Part shown: piece by piece, positions 1-8,270 of the stretch
How the letters are laid out: every line of letters begins with the position of its first letter
Position numbering within the stretch: position 1 is the first letter of the stretch
Source: Xenorhabdus kozodoii
GTDB lineage: Bacteria > Pseudomonadota > Gammaproteobacteria > Enterobacterales > Enterobacteriaceae
Direction: 5' to 3'
Length of the DNA: 64,000 nucleotides
Assembly (NCBI RefSeq): GCF_002632875.1
Contig: NZ_NJCX01000024.1
Location: forward strand, 1 to 64,000
Notes under the pieces: generated by a model
The model's input: only the letters and a program-made list of their open reading frames with translations
What the model was told of the DNA's origin: nothing
Database searches by the model: none
Program-made: the position numbers and the translations under genes

Positions 1-119
1 CACAGAAAATTTCCACTAATTTGTTCATTGCCTGTTCCTCCCCAGAGCGGTTTTTGGCGTGCACCAAAACTTTGCTCTTGGAACAGGCACTTCGTCAATC
101 CCTTACCCAGAATTCGGGT
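1..119 (-). mobile_element. 5' end of an IS982-family-like insertion sequence (partial)
   Basis: A minus-strand reading frame opens at position 28 behind a strong GGAGGAA ribosome binding site and runs off the left edge; the visible residues are MNKLVEIFC, which I recognise as the usual start of IS982-family transposases. Outside it, positions 105-119 carry a near-palindromic ACCC...GGGT sequence that looks like the element's terminal repeat. The adjoining primase fragment stops exactly there, so the element appears to have inserted into that gene. Only nine residues of the transposase are visible, so the family call is tentative. Confidence 0.5.
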
Positions 120-355
120 TAATTAGGATATTGCAGTCCTTTTGTGGTTAGATAGGGCGATTGCCCGGCGACAGTTTGCGCCATCAGTGTCGCAACTTTT
201 TCGGCAATCGGTTGTGTGGGATAATGGGTTTCTTTGGTTGGATTGGTTTTTGGTAAAGGCAATGCCAGCGCATCTGCAACAATTTTTGCTGCTTCAAGAA
301 TAGTGATCCCCTTAGTTTTTGCCACTAAATCCAGCCCATCGCCATAGTTTGGGCC
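119..355 (-). pseudogene. Fragment of P4-type phage/island primase-helicase
   Basis: The frame reads GPNYGDGLDLVAKTKGI and then ILEAAKIVADALALPL, which matches the end of the zinc-ribbon primase module (GDGLDLV followed by an EAA helix) of P4 alpha-type primases. Near its end is SPYLTTKGLQYP, the usual start of the next primase region (YLxxKGL). The N-terminal cysteines are missing because the frame is closed by a stop just upstream of GPNYG. The C-terminal toprim and helicase parts are missing because translation ends where the IS-like terminus begins. It is a relic of an integrative element, consistent with the integrase relic beside tRNA-Phe at the other end of this accessory block. Confidence 0.55.
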
Positions 356-598
356 TCATAACGGCAGGTAGAGAGTGACAATCCAGCCAGTCTGCAGGCA
401 CGACTTTGCGACAGACCAACTACTGAATGTGCTGAAATCAGCGAGCCTTACCGAGCGGTTGTTTCGTGTCGGCAAGGGGATCCCAGTCGGTTATAACAGA
501 AAATGGCAGACCGAAGCTGCCAGCAAGTTTTATATAAGGAACAAAATTGGTACCGGCTACATTACAAATGGTGATACCAAGTTGATCCACGCTTTCCT
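356..598. other. Short intergenic stretch, no gene recognised
   Basis: Between the primase fragment and the outer-membrane protein gene. A 75-codon plus-strand frame (375-602) exists but has no recognisable motif, no clear ribosome binding site and runs antisense into the end of the neighbouring gene. I also see no convincing terminator for the long minus-strand operon that ends at 599. Confidence 0.4.
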
Positions 599-1915
599 TT
601 AGAAAAATGTATAGTTGAAATTAACACCAACAAGAGAATTGACAGGAGTCATTGCCCCTTCGCCTTGAGCAGTTGTTTGCAGCATGATGAAAGGCTTAAG
701 GTACAGATGGGAAGTTAAAGGGTACTGACCTTCGGTCCATAACGTTAAGCTGTTATCTTCAAGACCGTAAATCAGATTAACCTCAACCGATCCCTGCGTG
801 AAGCGGTCAATGCTGTCGTAACGAACTGAAGCGTAATAGCGACGTAAGTAGTTATTTTGCATCAATCTAGCAGAATCACCAAGCATGGAAATATAGGAAT
901 TACCATTTTGTAACCAAGGAATTATCCCATCATCAGAGAGGGTTCTGGCCACTGACTTTTGCCTGCTAACCCAGTGATCCCACTCCCGGTCGTTCATCCC
1001 ATCTCCGTTATAAAAAAAGGTTCCTTCTACACTCCCTCCTTGCTGTAATGCATAACGGAGCGTCACTAGCAACTTCTGCCAGTTACGCCCATGAGTATTT
1101 TGTTTATAAGCATATCGCGCAGGTAAAGCCCCGTTGGAACCCAATGATATTTCCGGGCTTACCTCTACCAACCGTGGGATGTCACGATTTTTACTGAGAA
1201 GATATTCGCTATAAAGTGTCCATTGTTCTCCAATACCCTGACTCCAGGTTGCCCCCCAGCGAGGCTTATAGCTTGCTGATTTTTCAGCAATAAGACTTAC
1301 TTCCATTTCATCCAACTGGAACAAGCCTCGACCCGCAAATTGCTGACTCGTACTCATTGATCCTTTTTTGCTGGCATCCGCCCAAATAAAATCATATGAA
1401 ATCGTGTTAGTGCTTCCCTGCCAGCGCACCATAGGTTCGCCTTCACGGTGAAAGTAATCGATCCTGTTTATACCCAAAGTACTTTTGGGCTGATTATAAC
1501 GGCCAAAAAAATCGATAGGGTGAAATAAACTATCCTGGCTCCAATGAACAGCTAATTTTCCTGCTGTTAAGCGCTGAGTTTGTGCTTCATTTGTTGCTGT
1601 CATACCGCCGGTCAGCAGGCGTATCTCATGCTTTTCTGTATGATCATGCTGTTGCCAGCCTAGAGCGATGCTCACATCGCCCTGTATATAATCGTTAATA
1701 ATGGCTTGAGAGGATAACAGTGATTCCACATCAAAAACCTGAGAGCCTGTTGAACTGTAACGGGTAGGAGATACAGGAGATGATTTCTGATACTTTTGTA
1801 CAGAGTAACGCCCCTGCGCTGAAAGATGGGACTGCAACTCAACAGCCTGTGCAGTACCAAATGCATAAAATAAAAATGCGGCAGTTGCCGCATTCACGAA
1901 AATACATTTATACAT
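599..1915 (-). CDS. Outer-membrane beta-barrel protein, last gene of the accessory operon
   Basis: A 438-residue protein with a signal peptide (MYKCIFV, a hydrophobic stretch, then GTAQA before VELQ). The mature part is rich in alternating aromatic and polar residues and Gly/Asn turns, and it ends in NYTFF; a C-terminal phenylalanine is the usual recognition signal for outer-membrane barrel assembly. I chose the ATG at 1915 because an AGGA lies about nine bases upstream and the signal peptide follows directly; starts at 1924 and 1951 are also in frame. It overlaps the preceding dehydrogenase gene by 8 bases, so the two are probably translated together. I do not recognise the family. By context it could be the outer-membrane exit or receptor of the operon's transport branch. 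Confidence 0.6.
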   Translation of the reverse strand: MYKCIFVNAATAAFLFYAFGTAQAVELQSHLSAQGRYSVQKYQKSSPVSPTRYSSTGSQVFDVESLLSSQAIINDYIQGDVSIALGWQQHDHTEKHEIRLLTGGMTATNEAQTQRLTAGKLAVHWSQDSLFHPIDFFGRYNQPKSTLGINRIDYFHREGEPMVRWQGSTNTISYDFIWADASKKGSMSTSQQFAGRGLFQLDEMEVSLIAEKSASYKPRWGATWSQGIGEQWTLYSEYLLSKNRDIPRLVEVSPEISLGSNGALPARYAYKQNTHGRNWQKLLVTLRYALQQGGSVEGTFFYNGDGMNDREWDHWVSRQKSVARTLSDDGIIPWLQNGNSYISMLGDSARLMQNNYLRRYYASVRYDSIDRFTQGSVEVNLIYGLEDNSLTLWTEGQYPLTSHLYLKPFIMLQTTAQGEGAMTPVNSLVGVNFNYTFF

Positions 1916-3719
1916 CCACTTCATTCCTAGCGAATGCCGCGTTTGACACACTACCTGACTGCAACAAATAGCGAACCTGATGTGCTTTAGCTATCGTCAT
2001 AGGAAGTGATGTGCCGATAAAGTAGTTTGCCGTGGAAAGTTTTCCTTCTCTGACTCGAATGTCATTACACCCGCTCGCGGAACTCGCTGCTTCAAGAAGG
2101 CACCAGGCAATGATCACTTCAGCGACCATCTCCATCAGGATATTGGCGCAGGCAGGCACACTAAGCATTTGCCCTCTGAGCACATATTCACCAATTTCCC
2201 TCAAACTGGAATCCAATAAAATGGTGGATTGTTCAAGTTGCTCAGCCATCTCTTTCAGCTCAGTATGCATTTTCGCCTGTTCTGTAAAGGTTAACAGCCG
2301 TTGGTGCAGCTCTTGAAGCCCGTGAGTGTCACGCAATCCCATGCCGAGCTTATCCCTGAGAAGGAACTGAGCTTGAATGTGGTTCGTGCCTTCCCATATC
2401 GATAATATTTTGCAATCTCTTGCGTACTGTTCTACAGGGTATTTCGTTAGATAGCCGTTACCTCCCAGTACCTGAATGGCATTTTCAGCGACAACCCACG
2501 CTTTATTTGAGCAATAAGCCTTTACTAACGGTGTCAGAAGTTCAAAGAAAGCTAATTGCTTTTCTGCCACCTGCGAATTATCTAGCTTTTTAGCCTGAAG
2601 ATAGTGAGTTTCTGCCACACCTAATTTGCCAAGCAATGCCCGACAGCCTTCTGTCAGCGCTTTCATTTCAGAGAGCATACGTTGTACATCGGGATGATCG
2701 ATAATCGGTAATGAAGGCGCTTGGGCACTCATTGCTCGGTTAAATTGCTTGCCCTGGACACGATGGTGTGCATAGTTCAACGCGTTGAGATAGGCACTCG
2801 ATGCCATCCCTAACGCGTAAATACCAGTACTGATACGTGCAGGTGTCATCATGCTTAACAGCTGTACGAGACCGATATTTTCTTTCTCTCCCATCAGATA
2901 GCCATAGCAGTTGCCATGCTCACCGAAGCGAAGGTGTGTATTGGCACAACCTTTCAGGCCCATTTTCTGTACGACTTCGCTACAACGTACTTGATTATCC
3001 TGCCCATTATCGAAGCGGGGAATAATAAAGCACGACAGTCCCAGTACACCAGCTGGTGCGTTCTTGATACGCGCCAGTACAAACCACACCATGTTCTCCG
3101 TCAGAGAATGCATGCCTGCTGAGATGAAGCGTTTTTCACCAGTTATTAAATAGCGTCCATCTGGCTGGCGTTCAGCCTGTGCAGAAATTCGGCTCAGGTC
3201 GCTGCCTGCATCGGCTTCAGTGATGCAAAGGCATGACGTCCAACGATATTCAGCAAGGGGAGGACCATAGGTTTCACGCTGTTGGGGACTACCAAACCGG
3301 TTAAGCAGTTGCAATGCTGGTTCGTTAAAACCCACGTACGTCATAAATGATGGATGGGCGCCCATGAACATTTCCAGAACGGCATACATTATCAGTGGTG
3401 GTAATCCGAGCCCCCCCTGTTCACGCGATTTCAGTCGATCTCCCCACTCTTCCCGAAAACTTACCAGCAGTGTGCCGTAGCTTTCAGGAACATGGACTTT
3501 GCCAGCGGGATCCAGCCAGCATTCCTGTTTATCCGCTTGCTGATAACTGGCAGACAACGTCAGCTCCGCGAAATCTGCCGCTTCTTGTAATATCTGATCG
3601 ACTAATGCCCGGTTTAACCACGGACAATATGACTCCAGCCACTCTTCAGTCTGATTCTGTTGCCAGATAACAAAACGTATATCTTCCAGAGGTGCGCGAT
3701 AGATCGAGGTGTTTTTCAT
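1908..3719 (-). CDS. Acyl-CoA dehydrogenase family flavoprotein, apparently catalytic
   Basis: A 603-residue acyl-CoA dehydrogenase-type enzyme that should use FAD to introduce an alpha,beta double bond into an acyl thioester. The first signature is clear (TEADAGSDLSR, then ITGEKRFISAG), as is the C-terminal one (QVLGGNGYLTKYPVEQYARD, then SIWEGTNHIQ), where the Glu of WEGT is the expected catalytic base. The length of about 600 residues matches the long bacterial subfamily with an extra C-terminal helical domain rather than the 380-residue core type. The ATG at 3719 has GGAG just upstream; a GTG at 3725 overlaps the previous stop. Given the carrier protein in the same operon, the substrate may be carrier-bound rather than CoA-bound; that is inference. 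Confidence 0.85.
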   Translation of the reverse strand: MKNTSIYRAPLEDIRFVIWQQNQTEEWLESYCPWLNRALVDQILQEAADFAELTLSASYQQADKQECWLDPAGKVHVPESYGTLLVSFREEWGDRLKSREQGGLGLPPLIMYAVLEMFMGAHPSFMTYVGFNEPALQLLNRFGSPQQRETYGPPLAEYRWTSCLCITEADAGSDLSRISAQAERQPDGRYLITGEKRFISAGMHSLTENMVWFVLARIKNAPAGVLGLSCFIIPRFDNGQDNQVRCSEVVQKMGLKGCANTHLRFGEHGNCYGYLMGEKENIGLVQLLSMMTPARISTGIYALGMASSAYLNALNYAHHRVQGKQFNRAMSAQAPSLPIIDHPDVQRMLSEMKALTEGCRALLGKLGVAETHYLQAKKLDNSQVAEKQLAFFELLTPLVKAYCSNKAWVVAENAIQVLGGNGYLTKYPVEQYARDCKILSIWEGTNHIQAQFLLRDKLGMGLRDTHGLQELHQRLLTFTEQAKMHTELKEMAEQLEQSTILLDSSLREIGEYVLRGQMLSVPACANILMEMVAEVIIAWCLLEAASSASGCNDIRVREGKLSTANYFIGTSLPMTIAKAHQVRYLLQSGSVSNAAFARNEVDV

Positions 3720-3721
3720 AG

Positions 3722-4702
3722 TCACTCCATGTGTAAAGGCACTGATAAATCGAGGTCATTCGAACTTAATTCGGTAAGGAAATATTGATTATCAGCATAG
3801 CGATACTGCGGATCACAATAATCCGGCATGTAACCGTTACGAATAGGATGAGGCGGTACAAGAACTGGTCTGTATACTTTTGGCTCAGAGGCTGCTTCTG
3901 CAGGCGAAATGTGCGAGTGCACGACAATACAACCCACGCGTCCTCCCGCGGCTAAAGTGGTAATAATCAAAGGGTGGGCAAGTGGACGCCTCAACTCACG
4001 GTGAAGTTCGTGCACGGGTTTCATAGCTAGAAGATGGCAAACATCTGTTTCCATACTGGGACGTTGCTTAAGACGGCTCATCACCTCTGGAAACCAGCAG
4101 AACAATCCCGCCCAAAGGTGCGCTGACCATCCAGTTGCAATTGAAAACGAAACCCAATCAGCGGACTGATGAGCCGTACTGTTTACATCAAGCCATTCTC
4201 CGTACCGTCTGACCAGCAGCTCAGTTCCCCGCAACCCAGGGGGTTTGGCAAACAGTGAACAAGCCGAGAGAACAATGTCACCTTCCTGGGGCTGACATTT
4301 ATGTACTACCATCCGGGCTATACCCGGTTTCGCCTGCAAGCCTTCACCACCTTTGCCCAATCCTGCGCTGTCAAGACGTTCCTGAACGAAAGAACTGGAC
4401 GTTTCAAGCACCCAGAGTTCAGCTGTGTGAAAAGGGCTGCGTTCAAACTCCAGAATGGCAGCATACCAACTGGCACATGCCATTGAGACAAAGGCGCACT
4501 GGGGTCGCAGTTGCTGACGAGACCCTTTACTCATCCATTCAGAAACTTTTCTTTGCTGAAGTATTCCTTGCTCGCCAGAGCTGCAAAAAAGAAATAATTC
4601 AGGATCTATTGCATCTTCGCCTGGTGCAGGCAGCGACTCAGGCAGTTCGCCAGTGTCAGATACAGGAAAAATACGCAAATCGCGCAGGACCACGTTTAAC
4701 AT
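3722..4702 (-). CDS. Diverged thiolase-fold (ketosynthase III-like) protein 1
   Basis: A 326-residue protein without an obvious close family. Residues around 70-80 read FVSMACASWYAAI, which resembles the nucleophile region of ketoacyl-ACP synthase III enzymes (a Cys in an A-C-A-S context). The following segment GLGKGGEGLQAKPGIARMVV sits where these enzymes have their glycine-rich loop. A late LITTLAAGGRVGCIVV resembles their C-terminal strand. The canonical catalytic His and Asn are not evident to me. It overlaps the gene before it by 7 bases and abuts the dehydrogenase after it. It may condense or transfer acyl groups, or be a non-catalytic partner of the related protein at 5226-6053. The fold call is tentative. 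Confidence 0.4.
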   Translation of the reverse strand: MLNVVLRDLRIFPVSDTGELPESLPAPGEDAIDPELFLFCSSGEQGILQQRKVSEWMSKGSRQQLRPQCAFVSMACASWYAAILEFERSPFHTAELWVLETSSSFVQERLDSAGLGKGGEGLQAKPGIARMVVHKCQPQEGDIVLSACSLFAKPPGLRGTELLVRRYGEWLDVNSTAHQSADWVSFSIATGWSAHLWAGLFCWFPEVMSRLKQRPSMETDVCHLLAMKPVHELHRELRRPLAHPLIITTLAAGGRVGCIVVHSHISPAEAASEPKVYRPVLVPPHPIRNGYMPDYCDPQYRYADNQYFLTELSSNDLDLSVPLHME

Positions 4703-5226
4703 CCTGTCTTTCCATCTAGCTCTTTAATGTTAAGGCGTCCCAAGTCAGCGATAAATTCATACCACCCTTGCATTCCCTTTTCAGTCATTTGGGCATACCA
4801 GCACAAAGTCAGAGAATTATTGCCTGCCTCCAGAGGGTGCCGGATAATCGATTCTTCAATAGAAAGCAAGCTGTATCCAGCCTGATAGATGCGTTTAACT
4901 TCGGCATCTACCTGATGCACCAAGAAAATATCGTCTTCCAGCATGCGAGCTGGCAAACGTCTTCCACCTGGCATCATTGCCGTCATTACACAATATTCTA
5001 GAGGCTGCAGCCTGTTAAATGCAGCAAAAATTATGTGCTCAAGAAGATGGTATTTTTCCTGAAATCCACACAACACAGGCGCCTGAAAGACCGGTTTTGG
5101 AATACGGCTAAGCGAGGAATAGTCGTCTACGCTCTCCAGTGGAAGTATCCGGGCATCTGCCCGCCAGGCCTTCTGGCTAAAAGGGGAACCGCTGAGCCGC
5201 CCATTAAAGATATGATTTGGTTGCAT
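4696..5226 (-). CDS. Uncharacterised 176-residue protein of the accessory operon
   Basis: No family recognised. The protein is soluble, with no signal peptide or membrane segment, and has a segment LLEHIIFAAFNRLQPLEYCV in the middle and an aromatic C-terminal half (CWYAQMTEKGMQGWYEFIADL). It begins on the TAATG overlap with the preceding ketosynthase-like gene behind a strong GGAGGAGG ribosome binding site, and its end overlaps the next gene by 7 bases. It is therefore probably made stoichiometrically with the two thiolase-like proteins and could act with them. No function is assigned. Confidence 0.6.
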   Translation of the reverse strand: MQPNHIFNGRLSGSPFSQKAWRADARILPLESVDDYSSLSRIPKPVFQAPVLCGFQEKYHLLEHIIFAAFNRLQPLEYCVMTAMMPGGRRLPARMLEDDIFLVHQVDAEVKRIYQAGYSLLSIEESIIRHPLEAGNNSLTLCWYAQMTEKGMQGWYEFIADLGRLNIKELDGKTGC

Positions 5227-6053
5227 TATTCCTCCTCCCTAAAAGTGAATTTCCCGTCATGTGCCAGGCTGACATCCGCCATTGCCCAGTACCCGTTCAA
5301 CGCCACCGATGTTGCCAGTAAACGCTCATCTGGTACGGCCTGACTGGCGTATTCAATCAGTGAGATCCATGGATCTGCACCGAAACAGTGCCCCAACAGT
5401 GGATGTAGGTCTGGTAATGAGTCCGCCTGTGGCAACAGACGCTGGAACAGTTGCGTCACCTGCTTTGGGAAAAAGGGAAGTGCTAGTTTATGGGGATGTT
5501 TTACTTCGAGGTACTGACGTACCGCGATACTAAACTCAGCAATAAAATTACTTGTTTTAGCCACGCCCACCTGTAAGCAATTAATCGCGTCAGCTCCCAC
5601 ACGGAACAGCAGAGTAGCGATACCAAATCCCGACTTCCCCCAGTCAGGATTTGCCTCCCAGAAAGACAAATTTAGTAGATTCAGATCGACGATAGTTATC
5701 ATGACATACGGTGATGAGCTCGGGTGTGTCAGCGCTTGGCGTAGGCAATAGCCCCAACTGGCACATTCATATGCGTTTACCAGAACGTCCGGAACCGCCT
5801 GGGTGTACTGTTCCATTTGCTGTTGCAGGCAATCCCAGTCAATTAGTCGGTTGGCAAAGGCAAGATCCATAATGGTGGAGCACATAAAATGACGCTCAGG
5901 AAGCGGCCCGTCCCATCCTTGCAGACATTCAGAGATATGCTTACCTACCCGACAGGCCAGAGCAGGAGATAGATTTTCAAGCGAATCGTCAACTGAAATC
6001 AGTGGCGTTGAGGTACGGGCAAATGATGCCCGGACGAGTTGCAAGTCAGACAT
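5226..6053 (-). CDS. Diverged thiolase-fold (ketosynthase III-like) protein 2
   Basis: A 275-residue protein. VNAYECASWGYCLRQAL near residue 95 aligns by eye with the ketosynthase III nucleophile helix, SGFGIATLLFRVG with the following glycine-rich strand, and GHCFGADPWISLIEYAS plus SVALNGYWAMADVSL with the C-terminal half of the fold, where the catalytic Asn region and a Gly-rich end strand occur. It is shorter than typical ketosynthase III enzymes (about 320) and the catalytic residues are only partly kept. It overlaps the upstream flavoprotein-like gene by 8 bases. Together with the protein at 3722-4702 it may form a heterodimeric thiolase-like unit; that is inference from pairing and shared motifs. 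Confidence 0.4.
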   Translation of the reverse strand: MSDLQLVRASFARTSTPLISVDDSLENLSPALACRVGKHISECLQGWDGPLPERHFMCSTIMDLAFANRLIDWDCLQQQMEQYTQAVPDVLVNAYECASWGYCLRQALTHPSSSPYVMITIVDLNLLNLSFWEANPDWGKSGFGIATLLFRVGADAINCLQVGVAKTSNFIAEFSIAVRQYLEVKHPHKLALPFFPKQVTQLFQRLLPQADSLPDLHPLLGHCFGADPWISLIEYASQAVPDERLLATSVALNGYWAMADVSLAHDGKFTFREEE

Positions 6054-7110
6054 AGTTTTTCGCCCGATGGCGTTGGCAAATTTCCATCAGGCAGCGATAA
6101 GAACTGCCCTCCATTTTGGTGAATCCCAGCAGATCTCGTTGATCACTTAAAAGCGTTACGCTCCGTTGCTCAACCAAGTCATATAACAACGCATTGGAGC
6201 TGAATTTTAGCGCCATCACCTCATCTTCTGAGTAGCGGTTAAAACACCGCTGTGAAGCAAGCATTTTTGCCACCGATGTCAAATATTCTCTGGTTTCATG
6301 TTGCTGAGCATTTAGGATCAGACGTCCCTGCTGCTCCAACCAATGAAGATGTTGCATAAGCGAAAAGACAAATCGGGGACGAACAAAAGTGAGGAACTGT
6401 TTTACTGCCATCAAACCGCCGCGGCGTAACGCTCCGCTCTGGTTGACCCGAAAGCTGCCGTTAATGTTGCCAAGCTGAACATTTCCGTCCAGCCACGGAG
6501 CACCAATAGCTGACCTTTGCAATTGTGAACAGGCTTCTGGCGGTAATAACCAGGCTTGAGGGATCATTTGGCCTGGTCGTGCCAGGATGACAATAGCAAA
6601 CTCACAGTCCAGTGCCCCAATTCCCCACTCTTTGTCAATTGTAATCTGCCAGTTTTGCTGATCAGTCTCGACGACCTGAGACCGCCACTGATGTAATGAT
6701 GGACCACCGGCATCCGTCATCAGAAAAGCACCTCGTTTGCCCTCCTTGACCCAGTTTACAACTTGCTGATTCTGAGTTTCATCTCCAGACAAAGTCAGCA
6801 TGATGTTGCCAAACAGGCCGATAATACGAGTAAAATAGCTGCCGAGTCCTTCGATGCATACGGCTTCAACATAACTGTCCAGCAGTGGTAAACATTGAAT
6901 GTCAGGCAAAGGAAAGGAAGTTGCTGAAACAGCTAAAGGGCTAAAAGCCGTCATCGGGTCTTCTATGATCATCCGAGAATCGAGATGGCGCATCACACTG
7001 TGATTGATCAACCCGAGTACCGAAGCCGGCATGGACTGATAGGACTCGAGATGGCGTGTGATAACCATACCAAACTCGTTAAAACCATTGAGTAAATCAC
7101 GAGATAACAT
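6046..7110 (-). CDS. Diverged acyl-CoA dehydrogenase-like protein
   Basis: A 354-residue protein. The middle segment GAFLMTDAGGPSLHQW followed by ITIDKEWGIGALDCEFAIVI corresponds to the acyl-CoA dehydrogenase FAD/substrate signature (normally LTEPGAGSD, then GEKxWITNA). Only part of the consensus remains, and I find no clear WEGT-type catalytic Glu near the C-terminus. The length is close to the 380-residue core dehydrogenases. The start at 7110 follows a very good AAAGGAGG and overlaps the decarboxylase stop. It may pair with the intact enzyme at 1908-3719, or act as a binding rather than redox protein. Confidence 0.55.
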   Translation of the reverse strand: MLSRDLLNGFNEFGMVITRHLESYQSMPASVLGLINHSVMRHLDSRMIIEDPMTAFSPLAVSATSFPLPDIQCLPLLDSYVEAVCIEGLGSYFTRIIGLFGNIMLTLSGDETQNQQVVNWVKEGKRGAFLMTDAGGPSLHQWRSQVVETDQQNWQITIDKEWGIGALDCEFAIVILARPGQMIPQAWLLPPEACSQLQRSAIGAPWLDGNVQLGNINGSFRVNQSGALRRGGLMAVKQFLTFVRPRFVFSLMQHLHWLEQQGRLILNAQQHETREYLTSVAKMLASQRCFNRYSEDEVMALKFSSNALLYDLVEQRSVTLLSDQRDLLGFTKMEGSSYRCLMEICQRHRAKNYV

Positions 7111-8239
7111 AGTACGCCGCCTCCTTTAATCCTAGAAAACGGTTTACTGTGTAAGTGCTATGATATGCACCACACTGATCAAACAGCAGAATATCGCCAG
7201 CCTGAATATCCTCTCCTGGATAGTGACCAATAACGTCATCGCGACTGCAGGTTGATCCAACCAGTATTGTTTTTTGGTCAGCGTTATTCTCCAGAGGAAT
7301 CTGACTTCCTTTCCTGACACAGTAAGGCTGGCGCATCCTGCGAAAGCTGTTTTCCGTCTGACACAGCAGGAAGTTCTGATTCATCCCCCCGTCACAAATG
7401 GCGTAATGTTGGCCCGCAATGCGTTTCGTGCCCACAACTGTTGTCATGAACACACCACACGATGCAAACGTCGCACGGCCAGCTTCATGGACGAGTTCAA
7501 TATGTTGAGGAAAACGTGACAATGCCTGATGGTACGCTGCAAAGCTTTCCTGTAGTCCCCACCAATGTTCACCAAACCCACCACCTAAGTTAACCAGTGC
7601 GATATCGGAACCGTAGCTTTCTTCAATCAGGGGAATGAGGGCTAATGCTGCTCTGGCAATGTATGTTGCGAAACGCTGAAAGGTGTGTGAACCACCAAAC
7701 AAATGAAAACCCAGAAGCTGTACTTTTTCATTGTCCCGAATATAGCGGGCTGCAGCCAGAAGACTGGTCAGATCCATACCAAAATGGTCTTTACGTATTG
7801 CTGGTGCATCCGGAAGCAAGGACGAAACAACATCCACATTGCAGCGTAAAATCACCGGCTGTAAAGGACGGTTCCCTGCCAGTGCAATAAGTTGTTGGAG
7901 CTGCTCCTGAGTATCGATAATAAAAAATGCTTTTGCGGCAATACCGGCACGCATCAGATTTTTATCCATCGATGGGTTGTTGATGTAAATCTTGTTACAG
8001 TTCACAGCCAGATTCAGTTCTTTGAGCGAAGCGACCTCAACCCCGCGGTCTATGAGACGTAAATTCAACTCAACGGAAGGATTAGCTTTAATGGAAATAA
8101 TAACTGGTGTGCCCAGTTCTTTTTCCAGCGCATTGATATTGTCCTTCAGTACTGTTGGATCGTAAATATAGCAGGGGGACTCAAATGAGAATTGGCCGCC
8201 CGACAGGCCCTGTTCGAGTCTATTAATAATACCTGTCAC
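7097..8239 (-). CDS. Fold-type III PLP-dependent decarboxylase (DAP/ornithine decarboxylase family)
   Basis: A 380-residue enzyme of the alanine-racemase-fold decarboxylases, which remove the alpha-carboxylate of amino acids such as diaminopimelate, ornithine or lysine. Visible motifs are the PLP lysine in SIKANPS (Lys51), GFHLFGGSH, the phosphate-binding loop NLGGGFG, HEAGRA, the catalytic cysteine region GSTCSRDD near residue 328, and the C-terminal DQCGAYHSTY. All landmarks are kept, so it should be active. Standing beside an AMP ligase and with a carrier protein in the same operon, it resembles two known arrangements: the ligase/decarboxylase pair of exosortase A loci, and the carrier-bound amino-acid decarboxylases of vicenistatin-type pathways. 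The substrate cannot be told from sequence. Confidence 0.85.
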   Translation of the reverse strand: MTGIINRLEQGLSGGQFSFESPCYIYDPTVLKDNINALEKELGTPVIISIKANPSVELNLRLIDRGVEVASLKELNLAVNCNKIYINNPSMDKNLMRAGIAAKAFFIIDTQEQLQQLIALAGNRPLQPVILRCNVDVVSSLLPDAPAIRKDHFGMDLTSLLAAARYIRDNEKVQLLGFHLFGGSHTFQRFATYIARAALALIPLIEESYGSDIALVNLGGGFGEHWWGLQESFAAYHQALSRFPQHIELVHEAGRATFASCGVFMTTVVGTKRIAGQHYAICDGGMNQNFLLCQTENSFRRMRQPYCVRKGSQIPLENNADQKTILVGSTCSRDDVIGHYPGEDIQAGDILLFDQCGAYHSTYTVNRFLGLKEAAYYVIS

Positions 8240-8270
8240 GTTTGCCTCGTGGTTTTAACTATGTTGGTTA

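Noticed and set aside
375-602. A 75-codon plus-strand frame near the left edge
   Set aside because: No recognisable domain, no ribosome binding site, and it ends antisense within the outer-membrane protein gene.
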